Shown: piece after piece, positions 32,131-42,004 of the stretch
Layout: the number at the start of each line of letters is the position of its first letter
Numbering within the stretch: the first letter of the stretch is position 1
NCBI GenBank assembly: GCA_030704225.1
Contig: CP131915.1
Span: 3,844,001-3,908,000 of the forward strand
Direction: 5' to 3'
Source: Kosakonia sp. H02
Lineage (GTDB): Bacteria > Pseudomonadota > Gammaproteobacteria > Enterobacterales > Enterobacteriaceae
DNA: 64,000 nucleotides
Translations under genes and position numbers: made by a program
Notes under the pieces: model-generated
Seen by the model: the letters and a program-made list of their open reading frames with translations, nothing else
The model's database searches: none
Told to the model about the DNA's origin: nothing

Positions 32131-33925
32131 GGTTATCTCCTTGCATGGATGAGAGAAACGTCTCGGGTATAAACGTCACGACAACGTCAGTCCCCCCGGA
32201 GGCTCCGGGACGCACCTGGCAGTCGCCGCGCAGGCTTTGCGCGCGGTCACGCATAATAATGAGTCCATAGTGGTTGGTCCGTTCAGCATTGACCGGGATC
32301 CCACAACCGTTATCGCTGATGCGCAATATTACCCGGTTTCCCTGCTGTTGCACTGCGACGCTGACCGCGGTTGCGCCGGAGTGTTTTAATGCATTGCTCA
32401 ATGCCTCACGGGCGATTTGCAATAAATGAATCGCCTGATGGGCCGGTACTAAGCGGGGCGGTAACTGGTAGTCGAGCCGCACCTGGAAACCGAACCGCGC
32501 GCTGTACTCCTGGCAACTGGATTCCAGCGCCGGGCGCAGCCCCGGTTCGGTTAATTGTAAACGGAAGGTGGTGAGCAACTCGCGTAACTGCACCCATGAC
32601 GTATTCAGTTCATTACGGATTTGCCCCAACAACTGCTGGCTGCTGGCCGGGAGTTCGTCACCCTGCATTTGCAGGCAACTGACCTGCATCTTCATACAGG
32701 AGAGGGACTGGGCAATAGAATCGTGCAGTTCGCGGGCAATGGTAGCGCGCTCTTCCATCACCATTAATTGTTGCTGGCGATCCTGATGCCGATCCAGCGC
32801 CAGCGTCGCGGTAAGTTGCTCAACCAGCGTATCCACCAATTGCTGCTGGTCGTGGCTCAGATGCCGACCCGGTGGCAGTTTCGCCAGCAACAAACCATAT
32901 TGCATATGCGCATCCGCCAGCCGCCATTTCAGGGTCGAACCCACCCCGGATAACTCAACAAGTTTGCCGTCGCGCGGGCATAAATGGCAGCCTTTGATAT
33001 CGCAACTGGCGGTCGACTGGCAGGTAAATTCCTGATGATTTGCCTCATCTTCCATATCGTAAACGCGCAGTTCGATATCATGCAGCAGCGTGAGATTTTG
33101 CAAGCCGTTCAGCACTGGCGATAAGCGTTCACATAAAGGAATGCGGGAGTGAAGACGGTGATTGGCCTGCCATAGAAACGACAGGATCTCATTTTTTTGC
33201 TCAAGCCCGGCGGTCTTTTCCTGCACGCGGCGCTCAAGTACCGCGTAACTTTCGCCAAGTTCGGCGGACATGTTGTTCAGCGCCTCGCCGAGGGTCGCCA
33301 TCTCATTGCCGCCGCTGATATGGGCGCGCTGGGTAAAATCACGCTGACTGACGGCGCGCGCCATGTGCAGCAGTTGCTGCCACGGACGGAGTAGACGAGC
33401 CCGCAGCCAGATAACGGCAAACAACAGTAATAAGCCCATCAGCACTGCCATCACCCGGTGCATCACTACCACCTGTTCAATGCGATGCTCGGTATTGCTG
33501 TCAAAGGCAGAGACCAGCCCGTCGATGCGCCCGACGAAGATGGCGATAATATCGGCGACTTCGCCCGGCTGGCGGGCATCTTTAATAGCCGGGATAACCA
33601 CGCTGTGCCAGTAGGTTTGCAGATCTGTCAGTTGCACTTGCTGGCCGTCCCGCTTTGCCGCTTGCGCCAGCTCAGCGCTGAAGGCGGTATGCTCCATTTC
33701 ATCCAGCAGATATTGCTCATCATCATGCAACGGGATTGCTGACAGCAGCCGGTAGCTCTGCATGCGCAGCGATCCCGCTTTATTGATTGCGTGAGCGCTG
33801 CCCTGAACGCCTTGTACCAGCCAGCCGGAAATAGCCATGCCCGTCACGCCTATCAGGGTCGATAACAGCATCAGCACCGCCAGTTGGTTAACCAGCGACA
33901 TCGGTGAGAAAAGGCGTTTTAGCAT
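32123..33925 (-). CDS. narX: Nitrate/nitrite sensor histidine kinase NarX
   Basis: A 600-residue membrane kinase. The start 'MLKRLFSPMSLVNQ' at 33925 matches E. coli NarX; the frame extends to 34003. The order is TM1 (~15-37), a periplasmic domain with the nitrate-binding P-box ('INKAGSLRMQSYRL'), TM2 (~150-172), HAMP, and a central Cys cluster ('CQSTASCDIKGCHLCPR'). The HisKA_3 phospho-acceptor is His in 'ARELHDSIAQSLSCM', and the ATPase domain ('SDNGCGIP') follows. It is in an operon with narL, divergent from narK. Confidence 0.98.
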   Translation of the reverse strand: MLKRLFSPMSLVNQLAVLMLLSTLIGVTGMAISGWLVQGVQGSAHAINKAGSLRMQSYRLLSAIPLHDDEQYLLDEMEHTAFSAELAQAAKRDGQQVQLTDLQTYWHSVVIPAIKDARQPGEVADIIAIFVGRIDGLVSAFDSNTEHRIEQVVVMHRVMAVLMGLLLLFAVIWLRARLLRPWQQLLHMARAVSQRDFTQRAHISGGNEMATLGEALNNMSAELGESYAVLERRVQEKTAGLEQKNEILSFLWQANHRLHSRIPLCERLSPVLNGLQNLTLLHDIELRVYDMEDEANHQEFTCQSTASCDIKGCHLCPRDGKLVELSGVGSTLKWRLADAHMQYGLLLAKLPPGRHLSHDQQQLVDTLVEQLTATLALDRHQDRQQQLMVMEERATIARELHDSIAQSLSCMKMQVSCLQMQGDELPASSQQLLGQIRNELNTSWVQLRELLTTFRLQLTEPGLRPALESSCQEYSARFGFQVRLDYQLPPRLVPAHQAIHLLQIAREALSNALKHSGATAVSVAVQQQGNRVILRISDNGCGIPVNAERTNHYGLIIMRDRAQSLRGDCQVRPGASGGTDVVVTFIPETFLSSMQGDNHE

Positions 33926-33990
33926 AGACGATTGAGGCTCCTCGGCTGTGCGGAGTGGGGTGGCGGTATTGTCAGCTATCACCTGGGGTA

Positions 33991-34017
33991 TACCCATACC
34001 CATAAAGGATTACCCCT
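33991..34017. promoter_or_regulatory. NarL heptamer cluster upstream of narK
   Basis: TACCCAT (33991-33997), overlapping TACCCAT (33997-34003) and TACCCCT (34011-34017), all matching the NarL heptamer TACYYMT. They lie 190-215 bp upstream of the predicted narK start, between divergent narX and narK, as in E. coli. Confidence 0.6.
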
Positions 34018-34159
34018 TTATTGCCAGTGCGTCGACATTCGGGGGAAGAAGCTGGGTAGCCGGGGGCAGAACCGTGAAAAACCACACCTTTTTTGTCGGT
34101 AAGCGCTACTCATAAATGAGCATGATGTTTTTTCGCCTCTCAAAAGGCCAGCTTATCCT

Positions 34160-34173
34160 TTGATTTATATCAA
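34160..34173 (+). promoter_or_regulatory. FNR box of the narK promoter
   Basis: Perfect FNR consensus TTGAT-TTAT-ATCAA. With a -10 near TAAGGT (34195-34200), the site is centred about 41.5 bp before the start, the class II activating position. It gives anaerobic induction. Confidence 0.85.
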
Positions 34174-34232
34174 CTTAACCCGCGCTGTAGAAACTAAGGT
34201 GGCAGGCATCAAACCGAACATCAGAGGTGTAT

Positions 34233-35624
34233 ATGCAACACACATCCATCCCGGAAAAAAGGTCGTCATCTCGGGTTATTACCGACTGGCGTCCTGAAGA
34301 TCCGGTTTTCTGGCAACAACAGGGGCACCAGATTGCGAGCCGCAATTTGTGGATCTCCGTTCCCAGCCTGCTTCTGGCATTCTGCGTCTGGATGCTTTTT
34401 AGCGCGGTCGCCGTGAATCTACCAAAAGTGGGCTTTCAGTTCACGACCGATCAGCTGTTTATGTTAACCGCGCTGCCATCTGTTTCTGGCGCACTGTTAC
34501 GCGTGCCGTACTCATTTATGGTGCCGGTGTTTGGCGGACGTCGCTGGACTGCCTTCAGCACCGGGATTTTAATCATCCCTTGTGTGTGGCTGGGTTTTGC
34601 CGTCCAGGATACGTCTACCCCGTTTAGTACCTTCATCGTTATCGCGCTGCTGTGTGGTTTTGCCGGCGCCAACTTCGCCTCCAGCATGGCAAACATCAGC
34701 TTCTTCTTCCCGAAAGAGAAGCAGGGCGGTGCGCTGGGCATCAATGGCGGTTTTGGTAACCTCGGCGTCAGCGTAATGCAGCTGATTGCGCCGCTGGCCG
34801 TGTCGTTCTCCATTTTTGCGGCCTTTGGCGGAGCCGGTGTGACACAGCCTGATGGCTCTATGCTGTATCTGCAAAACGCGGCATGGATTTGGGTGCCGTT
34901 GCTGGCGGTATTTACGCTGGCAGCCTGGTTTGGCATGAACGAGCTGGCAACCTCAAAAGCCTCGCTGCGCGCGCAGTTGCCGGTGCTGAAACGCTCGCAT
35001 CTGTGGATCATGAGCTTCCTTTACCTGGCGACCTTCGGATCCTTTATCGGCTTCTCGGCGGGGTTTGCCATGCTGTCAAAAACCCAGTTTCCGGATGTGC
35101 AGATCCTGCATTTCGCCTTCTTCGGGCCGCTGGTAGGCGCACTCGCACGCTCTGCGGGCGGGGCGATTTCTGACCGTCTCGGTGGAACGCGCGTGACGCT
35201 GGTGAACTTTGTGGTAATGGCTATTTTCAGTGCGCTGTTGTTCCTGACCTTACCGGCAAATGGGACAGGGGGTAATTTCACTGCGTTCTTCTGTGTCTTC
35301 CTGGTGCTGTTCCTGACGGCCGGGTTAGGCAGTGGCTCTACGTTCCAGATGATTTCGGTTATTTTCCGCAAAATGACCATGGAGCGCGTGAAGCAATCCG
35401 GCGGTAGCGAGAGCGAAGCCATGCGTGAAGCCGCGACAGAAACCGCTGCTGCACTGGGCTTTATCTCCGCCATTGGCGCGATTGGTGGCTTCTTCATTCC
35501 TAAAGCATTCGGCACTTCGCTGGCGCTGACCGGTTCACCGGCGGGCGCGATGAAAGTGTTCCTCGTGTTCTATATTGCCTGCGTGGTGATCACCTGGGCG
35601 ATATACGGGCGTAAAAAACAATAA
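34233..35624 (+). CDS. narK: Nitrate/nitrite antiporter NarK
   Basis: A 463-residue MFS transporter that exchanges nitrate for nitrite across the inner membrane. Twelve hydrophobic segments are visible. The nitrate signature 'GFAGANFASSMANISFFFP' and its C-half partner 'AGLGSGSTFQMISVIFR' are present, with substrate-binding Arg in 'SVSGALLRVPYSF' and 'GALARSAGGAISDR'. The ATG at 34233 follows AGAGGT; a GTG two codons upstream is the alternative. Confidence 0.97.
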   Translation: MQHTSIPEKRSSSRVITDWRPEDPVFWQQQGHQIASRNLWISVPSLLLAFCVWMLFSAVAVNLPKVGFQFTTDQLFMLTALPSVSGALLRVPYSFMVPVFGGRRWTAFSTGILIIPCVWLGFAVQDTSTPFSTFIVIALLCGFAGANFASSMANISFFFPKEKQGGALGINGGFGNLGVSVMQLIAPLAVSFSIFAAFGGAGVTQPDGSMLYLQNAAWIWVPLLAVFTLAAWFGMNELATSKASLRAQLPVLKRSHLWIMSFLYLATFGSFIGFSAGFAMLSKTQFPDVQILHFAFFGPLVGALARSAGGAISDRLGGTRVTLVNFVVMAIFSALLFLTLPANGTGGNFTAFFCVFLVLFLTAGLGSGSTFQMISVIFRKMTMERVKQSGGSESEAMREAATETAAALGFISAIGAIGGFFIPKAFGTSLALTGSPAGAMKVFLVFYIACVVITWAIYGRKKQ

Positions 35625-35650
35625 TATTAAGTCGATTGTTGATTATCGTT

Positions 35651-35675
35651 GCGCGGCTCAGGCCGCGCTTTTTTT
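35651..35675 (+). terminator. Terminator after narK
   Basis: Stem GCGCGGC / GCCGCGC with a four-base loop, followed by seven T, about 26 nt after the narK stop. Confidence 0.88.
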
Positions 35676-35763
35676 GCACCTCATTTAGTTACAACATACT
35701 TTTGCGTTTATGAGTTGCCTGCTGCGGTAAGCACTGTGATGCACATCGCATCGCAGTGGCATC

Positions 35764-35780
35764 TACCCCTTAATACCTCC
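35764..35780. promoter_or_regulatory. NarL heptamers upstream of narG
   Basis: TACCCCT at 35764-35770 and the near-match TACCTCC at 35774-35780. They lie about 195 bp upstream of the predicted narG start, the distance of the key distal NarL site in E. coli. The AT-rich stretch 35810-35870 between them and the FNR box could take an IHF bend, but I see no clear IHF consensus. Confidence 0.55.
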
Positions 35781-35913
35781 GGAGCGAGATAAGTCTGAAT
35801 AATTCAGCCGCTAAATTAATAAAATCGCTATTTTTCAAATAATTAAAAAATAAAAATTAATAACACTTTGGTAGTACTCCGTTATTTATCCGGGCAAATG
35901 AAGCTCTGGCGGC

Positions 35914-35927
35914 TTGATCACCATCAA
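35914..35927 (+). promoter_or_regulatory. FNR box of the narGHJI promoter
   Basis: TTGAT-CACC-ATCAA, a perfect FNR consensus. The -10 TTACCT (35949-35954) resembles the E. coli narG -10 and places the box at about -41.5. Confidence 0.85.
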
Positions 35928-36021
35928 TTCTCTTTGTCTTTGCGGGGGTTACCTTCGCGGCAATTGCAGCAATGTCGATTTAGCCAAGAGAGCCGAACAG
36001 GCTCCAACAGGAGAACCCCCG

Positions 36022-39000
36022 ATGAGTAAATTCCTGGACCGGTTTCGCTACTTTAAGCAAAAAGGCGAAACCTTTGCCGATGGGCACGGCCAGCTCTTAA
36101 ACACCAACCGGGACTGGGAGGATGGATACCGCAGCCGTTGGCAGCACGATAAAGTCGTACGTTCAACCCACGGCGTAAACTGCACTGGCTCCTGTAGCTG
36201 GCAGATTTTCGTGAAAAACGGTCTGGTCACCTGGGAAACCCAGCAGACTGACTATCCACGCACCCGTCCCGATATGCCAAACCATGAACCGCGCGGCTGC
36301 CCGCGTGGGGCGAGTTACTCCTGGTATCTCTACAGCGCAAACCGCCTGAAATACCCGCTGATGCGCAAACGCCTGATCAAACTGTGGCGTGAAGCGAAAG
36401 CGCAACATAGCGATCCGGTGAATGCCTGGGCATCCATTATTGAAGATGCGGATAAAGCGAAAAGCTTTAAACAAGCGCGTGGCCGCGGCGGATTTGTCCG
36501 TTCTTCCTGGCAGGAAGTGAACGAACTGATTGCCGCCTCTAACGTCTACACCGTCAAAACCTACGGCCCGGACCGCGTCGCCGGTTTCTCGCCGATCCCG
36601 GCGATGTCGATGGTCTCTTACGCGTCTGGCGCACGTTATCTGTCGCTGATTGGCGGCACCTGCCTGAGTTTCTACGACTGGTACTGCGACTTACCGCCCG
36701 CATCGCCGCAAACCTGGGGCGAGCAAACCGACGTGCCGGAATCCGCCGACTGGTACAACTCCAGCTATATCCTTGCCTGGGGCTCCAACGTGCCGCAAAC
36801 CCGTACCCCGGACGCGCACTTCTTTACTGAGGTTCGCTACAAGGGTACTAAAACTGTGGCGATCACCCCGGACTATGCTGAAATCGCTAAACTCTGCGAT
36901 TTGTGGCTGGCGCCGAAGCAGGGCACTGATGCCGCGATGGCGCTGGCGATGGGCCACGTCATGCTGCGCGAGTTCCATCTGGATAAACCCAGCCAGTACT
37001 TCACCGATTATGTGCGTCGTTACACCGACATGCCGATGCTGGTGATGCTCGAAGAGCGCGACGGTTACTATGCTGCTGGCCGTATGTTGCGTGCTGCCGA
37101 TTTGGTGGATGCGCTGGGTCAGGAAAATAATCCGGAATGGAAAACCGTCGCGCTGGATAGCGAAGGCAATATGATTGCGCCAAACGGTTCGATTGGTTTC
37201 CGCTGGGGCGAAAAAGGCAAATGGAACCTGGAGCAGCGCGATGGCGGCAACGGTGCCGATGTCGAACTGACGCTCAGCCTGCTGGGCAAACACGATGATG
37301 TGGCGCAGGTTGGCTTCCCGTATTTCGGCGGTGACAATACCGAGCACTTCAAAGGCGTGACGCTGGATAACATCCTGCTGCACAAACTGCCGGTTAAACG
37401 CCTGCAACTGGCCGATGGCAGCAGTGCGCTGGTCACCACCGTTTACGATCTGAACATGGCGAACTACGGCCTCGATCGCGGTCTCGGGGATGAAAACTGC
37501 GCGACCCGCTATGACGAAGTGAAAGCCTATACGCCCGCCTGGGCCGAGAAAATTACCGGTGTGCCGCAGGCGCAGATTATCCGCGTTGCGCGCGAATTCG
37601 CCGAGACCGCGGACAAAACTCACGGTCGCTCGATGATTATCGTCGGGGCCGGGATGAACCACTGGTATCACCTCGATATGAACTATCGTGGGCTTATCAA
37701 TATGCTGATCTTCTGCGGTTGCGTGGGTCAGAGCGGCGGCGGCTGGGCGCACTATGTCGGCCAGGAAAAACTGCGTCCGCAGACCGGCTGGCAGCCGCTG
37801 GCGTTTGCCCTCGACTGGCAGCGCCCGGCGCGCCATATGAACAGCACGTCGTACTTCTACAACCATTCCAGCCAGTGGCGTTACGAGACGGTCACCGCGC
37901 AGGAATTCCTGTCGCCGATGGCGGATAAATCCCGCTATAGCGGTCATTTAATTGACTTTAACGTGCGCGCCGAGCGTATGGGCTGGCTGCCGTCTGCGCC
38001 GCAACTGGGCACTAACCCGCTGCGTATTGCCGCAGAAGCGGAAAAAGCCGGGATGTCACCGGTGGATTACACCGTCAAATCCCTGAAAGAGGGTTCCCTG
38101 CGTTTCGCTGCTGAACAGCCGGAAAATGGCAAAAACCATCCGCGTAACCTGTTTATCTGGCGCTCCAACCTGCTGGGCTCTTCCGGTAAAGGCCACGAGT
38201 TCATGCTCAAATATTTGCTGGGTACTGAGCACGGTATTCAGGGCCAGGACCTGGGCAAACAGGGCGGCGTGAAACCTGAAGAAGTGGAGTGGCATGACAA
38301 CGGTCTCGACGGCAAACTGGATCTGGTGGTGACCCTCGATTTCCGCCTCTCCAGCACCTGTCTCTATTCCGATATCGTGCTGCCGACCGCGACCTGGTAT
38401 GAAAAAGACGATATGAATACCTCGGATATGCATCCATTTATTCATCCGCTTTCTGCCGCTGTAGACCCGGCATGGGAATCGAAAAGCGACTGGGAAATCT
38501 ACAAAAGCATTGCCAAATCCTTCTCTGAACTGTGCGTTGGTCACTTAGGGAAAGAAACTGACGTGGTGACGCTGCCGATTCAGCATGACTCTGCCGCTGA
38601 ACTGGCGCAGCCGCTGGGCGTGAAGGACTGGAAAAAAGGCGAATGCGATCTGATCCCGGGCAAAACGGCACCGCACATTATTCCGGTCGAGCGTGATTAC
38701 CCGGCGACTTACGAGCGCTTTACCTCTATCGGCCCGCTGATGGAGAAAATCGGTAACGGCGGGAAAGGCATCGCCTGGAATACCCAGAGCGAAATGGATC
38801 TGCTGCGCAAGCTCAACTACACCAAAGCAGACGGCCCGGCGAAAGGCCAGCCGATGCTGAACACCGCCATCGACGCGGCGGAAATGATCCTGACGCTGGC
38901 CCCGGAAACCAACGGTAATGTGGCGGTGAAAGCCTGGGCGGCGCTCAGCGAATTTACCGGTCGCGACCATACGCATCTGGCGCTGAATAAAGAAGACGAG

Positions 39001-39765
39001 AAAATTCGCTTCCGCGATATTCAGGCGCAACCGCGCAAAATTATCTCCAGCCCGACCTGGTCTGGCCTGGAAGATGAACATGTTTCTTACAACGCCGGTT
39101 ATACCAACGTCCATGAGCTGATCCCGTGGCGTACGCTCTCTGGCCGCCAGCAGCTTTATCAGGATCATCAGTGGATGCGCGACTTCGGCGAAAGTCTGTT
39201 GGTGTATCGTCCGCCGATCAACACCCGTTCGGTGAAAGAAGTGCTTGGCGTGAAAGCCAACGGTTACCCGGAAAAAGCGCTCAACTTCCTGACGCCGCAC
39301 CAGAAGTGGGGAATTCACTCCACCTACAGCGATAACTTGCTGATGCTGACGCTGGGCCGTGGTGGACCGGTTGTGTGGCTGAGCGAAACTGACGCGAAAG
39401 AGATGGGCATCGCCGATAACGACTGGATCGAAGTCTTCAACAGCAACGGCGCATTGACTGCCCGTGCGGTGGTGAGCCAGCGTGTGCCGTCCGGCATGAC
39501 GATGATGTACCACGCGCAGGAACGCATCGTGAACCTGCCGGGCTCAGAAATTACCGGTCAGCGCGGCGGGATCCACAACTCGGTGACGCGTATTACGCCG
39601 AAACCCACCCATATGATTGGCGGCTATGCACAGCTGGCCTACGGCTTTAACTATTACGGTACGGTCGGTTCCAACCGCGATGAATTTGTGGTGGTACGTA
39701 AGATGAAGAACATTAACTGGTTGGATGGCGAAGGCAATGACCAGGTACAGGAGAGCGCAAAATGA
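36022..39765 (+). CDS. narG: Respiratory nitrate reductase alpha subunit
   Basis: A 1247-residue catalytic subunit with bis-MGD molybdenum cofactor and FS0 cluster, reducing nitrate to nitrite at the inner face of the membrane. The ATG at 36022 (MSKFLDRFRYF) follows AGGAG; the frame extension back to 35914 crosses the promoter. The FS0 ligands are His and Cys in 'HGVNCTGSCSWQIF', and the molybdenum-ligand Asp region is 'CLSFYDWYCDLPP'. Length equals E. coli NarG. It overlaps narH by four bases. Confidence 0.98.
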   Translation: MSKFLDRFRYFKQKGETFADGHGQLLNTNRDWEDGYRSRWQHDKVVRSTHGVNCTGSCSWQIFVKNGLVTWETQQTDYPRTRPDMPNHEPRGCPRGASYSWYLYSANRLKYPLMRKRLIKLWREAKAQHSDPVNAWASIIEDADKAKSFKQARGRGGFVRSSWQEVNELIAASNVYTVKTYGPDRVAGFSPIPAMSMVSYASGARYLSLIGGTCLSFYDWYCDLPPASPQTWGEQTDVPESADWYNSSYILAWGSNVPQTRTPDAHFFTEVRYKGTKTVAITPDYAEIAKLCDLWLAPKQGTDAAMALAMGHVMLREFHLDKPSQYFTDYVRRYTDMPMLVMLEERDGYYAAGRMLRAADLVDALGQENNPEWKTVALDSEGNMIAPNGSIGFRWGEKGKWNLEQRDGGNGADVELTLSLLGKHDDVAQVGFPYFGGDNTEHFKGVTLDNILLHKLPVKRLQLADGSSALVTTVYDLNMANYGLDRGLGDENCATRYDEVKAYTPAWAEKITGVPQAQIIRVAREFAETADKTHGRSMIIVGAGMNHWYHLDMNYRGLINMLIFCGCVGQSGGGWAHYVGQEKLRPQTGWQPLAFALDWQRPARHMNSTSYFYNHSSQWRYETVTAQEFLSPMADKSRYSGHLIDFNVRAERMGWLPSAPQLGTNPLRIAAEAEKAGMSPVDYTVKSLKEGSLRFAAEQPENGKNHPRNLFIWRSNLLGSSGKGHEFMLKYLLGTEHGIQGQDLGKQGGVKPEEVEWHDNGLDGKLDLVVTLDFRLSSTCLYSDIVLPTATWYEKDDMNTSDMHPFIHPLSAAVDPAWESKSDWEIYKSIAKSFSELCVGHLGKETDVVTLPIQHDSAAELAQPLGVKDWKKGECDLIPGKTAPHIIPVERDYPATYERFTSIGPLMEKIGNGGKGIAWNTQSEMDLLRKLNYTKADGPAKGQPMLNTAIDAAEMILTLAPETNGNVAVKAWAALSEFTGRDHTHLALNKEDEKIRFRDIQAQPRKIISSPTWSGLEDEHVSYNAGYTNVHELIPWRTLSGRQQLYQDHQWMRDFGESLLVYRPPINTRSVKEVLGVKANGYPEKALNFLTPHQKWGIHSTYSDNLLMLTLGRGGPVVWLSETDAKEMGIADNDWIEVFNSNGALTARAVVSQRVPSGMTMMYHAQERIVNLPGSEITGQRGGIHNSVTRITPKPTHMIGGYAQLAYGFNYYGTVGSNRDEFVVVRKMKNINWLDGEGNDQVQESAK

Positions 39766-41297
39766 AAATTCGTTCACAAGTCGGCATGGTGCTGAATCTC
39801 GATAAGTGCATCGGCTGTCATACCTGTTCAGTGACCTGTAAAAACGTCTGGACCAGCCGTGAAGGCATGGAGTACGCGTGGTTTAACAACGTCGAAACCA
39901 AACCGGGCACCGGCTTTCCAACCGACTGGGAAAACCAGGAGAAATGGAAGGGCGGCTGGATCCGCAAAATCAACGGCAAACTGCAACCGCGCATGGGCAA
40001 CCGTGCGCTGCTGCTCGGTAAAATCTTCGCCAACCCGCATCTGCCGGGCATCGATGACTATTACGAGCCGTTCGATTTCGACTATCAGAACCTGCATACC
40101 GCACCGGAAAGCAAACATCAGCCGATCGCCCGACCGCGTTCGCTGATAACCGGCCAGCGCATGAATAAAATCACCGCCGGCCCGAACTGGGAAGATGACC
40201 TGGGCGGTGAATTCGAAAAACTGAGCAAAGATCAGAACTTCGAAAACATGCAGAAGGCGATGTACGGCCAGTTCGAAAATACTTTCATGATGTACTTGCC
40301 GCGCCTGTGCGAACACTGCCTGAACCCGGCATGTGTGGCGACCTGCCCGAGCGGTGCCATTTATAAACGTGAAGAAGATGGCATTGTGCTGATCGATCAG
40401 GATAAATGCCGCGGCTGGCGGATGTGCGTCACCGGCTGCCCGTACAAAAAAATCTACTTCAACTGGAAGAGCGGCAAATCGGAGAAGTGCATCTTCTGTT
40501 ATCCGCGTATTGAAGCAGGTATGCCGACAGTCTGTTCCGAAACCTGTGTTGGGCGTATTCGTTACCTTGGCGTGCTGCTGTACGACGCGGACGCGATTGA
40601 AAACGCAGCCAGCACCGAGCACGAGAAAGATCTCTACCAGCGTCAACTGGATGTGTTCCTCGACCCGAACGATCCGGCGGTGATTGAGCAAGCGCTGAAA
40701 GATGGCGTTCCGCAAAGTGTTATCGATGCGGCGCAGAAATCGCCGGTCTACAAAATGGCGATGGACTGGAAGCTGGCGCTGCCGCTGCACCCGGAATACC
40801 GCACGCTGCCGATGGTCTGGTATGTGCCGCCTTTGTCACCAATTCAGTCCGCTGCGGATGCGGGCGAACTGGGCAGCAACGGGATCCTGCCGGACGTGGA
40901 AAGCTTGCGTATTCCGGTGCAATACCTGGCGAACCTGCTGACCGCAGGTGATACCCAACCGGTGCTGCTGGCACTGAAACGTATGCTGGCAATGCGCCAC
41001 TTCAAACGTGCTGAAACCGTGGACGGTGTGGAAGATACCCGTGCGCTGGAAGAGGTGGGTTTGTCGAAAGCGCAGGCGCAGGAGATGTACCGTTATCTCG
41101 CCATCGCCAACTACGAAGACCGTTTTGTTGTGCCGTCCAGCCATCGTGAACTGGCGCGTGACGCCTTCCCGGAGAAAAACGGTTGTGGTTTCAGCTTTGG
41201 CGATGGTTGTCACGGCTCGGATAACAAATTCAACCTGTTCAACAGCCGCCGTATCGATGCGGTGAATGTGACAGTGAAAACGGAGCCGCACGCATGA
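39762..41297 (+). CDS. narH: Nitrate reductase beta subunit
   Basis: A 511-residue iron-sulfur subunit passing electrons from NarI to NarG. Four cluster-binding Cys groups are visible: 'CIGCHTCSVTCKNVW', 'CEHCLNPACVATCPSG', 'CRGWRMCVTGCP' (Trp replacing one Cys, as in the family's 3Fe-4S centre) and 'CIFCYPRIEAGMPTVC'. It overlaps narG and narJ by four bases each. Confidence 0.98.
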   Translation: MKIRSQVGMVLNLDKCIGCHTCSVTCKNVWTSREGMEYAWFNNVETKPGTGFPTDWENQEKWKGGWIRKINGKLQPRMGNRALLLGKIFANPHLPGIDDYYEPFDFDYQNLHTAPESKHQPIARPRSLITGQRMNKITAGPNWEDDLGGEFEKLSKDQNFENMQKAMYGQFENTFMMYLPRLCEHCLNPACVATCPSGAIYKREEDGIVLIDQDKCRGWRMCVTGCPYKKIYFNWKSGKSEKCIFCYPRIEAGMPTVCSETCVGRIRYLGVLLYDADAIENAASTEHEKDLYQRQLDVFLDPNDPAVIEQALKDGVPQSVIDAAQKSPVYKMAMDWKLALPLHPEYRTLPMVWYVPPLSPIQSAADAGELGSNGILPDVESLRIPVQYLANLLTAGDTQPVLLALKRMLAMRHFKRAETVDGVEDTRALEEVGLSKAQAQEMYRYLAIANYEDRFVVPSSHRELARDAFPEKNGCGFSFGDGCHGSDNKFNLFNSRRIDAVNVTVKTEPHA

Positions 41298-42004
41298 TTG
41301 AACTGCTGGTTATTTCCCGTTTGCTTGAGTACCCGGATGCTGCCCTGTGGCAGCATCAACAGGAGCTGTTTGATGCGCTGGCGTCCGGCGAACATCTGGC
41401 GAAAGCGGACGCTCAGCACGTCGGCATCTTTTTACGTGATCTGACGACGCAGGATCTGCTGGATGCGCAGGCCAGCTACAGCGAACTGTTCGATCGCGGT
41501 CGCGCGACATCGCTGTTGCTGTTTGAACATGTTCACGGCGAATCCCGCGATCGCGGTCAGGCGATGGTTGACCTGCTGGCGCAATATGAGCGCCACGGGT
41601 TGCAGCTTGATAGCCGCGAATTACCGGATCACTTGCCGCTCTATCTGGAATATCTGGCGCAACTGCCGGTTGCCGAGGCTATCGGCGGGTTGCAGGATAT
41701 CGCCCCGATTCTGGCGCTGTTGCAGGCGCGCTTACAGCAGCGCGAAAGCCATTATGCGTCGCTGTTCGATGCGCTGCTGGCGCTGACGAAAACCGAGGTG
41801 GATAACGCGCAGGTTGCCGAGAAAATTGCCGGTGAAGCGCGCGACGATACGCCGCAGGCGCTGGATGCGGTGTGGGAAGAAGAGCAGGTGAAATTCTTCG
41901 CCGAACAGGGCTGCGGCGATGCCGATATCACCGCGCATCAGCGCCGTTTCGCTGGTTCAGTCGCCCCGCAATATCTGAATATCTCAACAGGAGGAGAGCG
42001 CTAA
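41294..42004 (+). CDS. narJ: Nitrate reductase assembly chaperone NarJ
   Basis: A 236-residue all-helical TorD/NarJ-type chaperone that binds the NarG N-terminus and aids cofactor insertion; it is not in the final enzyme. The family stretch 'RATSLLLFEHVHGESRDRGQ' is conserved. The stop overlaps the narI start in TAATG. Confidence 0.97.
   Translation: MIELLVISRLLEYPDAALWQHQQELFDALASGEHLAKADAQHVGIFLRDLTTQDLLDAQASYSELFDRGRATSLLLFEHVHGESRDRGQAMVDLLAQYERHGLQLDSRELPDHLPLYLEYLAQLPVAEAIGGLQDIAPILALLQARLQQRESHYASLFDALLALTKTEVDNAQVAEKIAGEARDDTPQALDAVWEEEQVKFFAEQGCGDADITAHQRRFAGSVAPQYLNISTGGER

Noticed and set aside
36691..37947. 418-codon open frame antisense to narG
   Set aside because: Fully inside narG, with composition typical of a reversed coding strand and no family features. 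Similar shadows exist opposite dauA (13139-14086), narH (39828-40790) and oppA (55789-56889).
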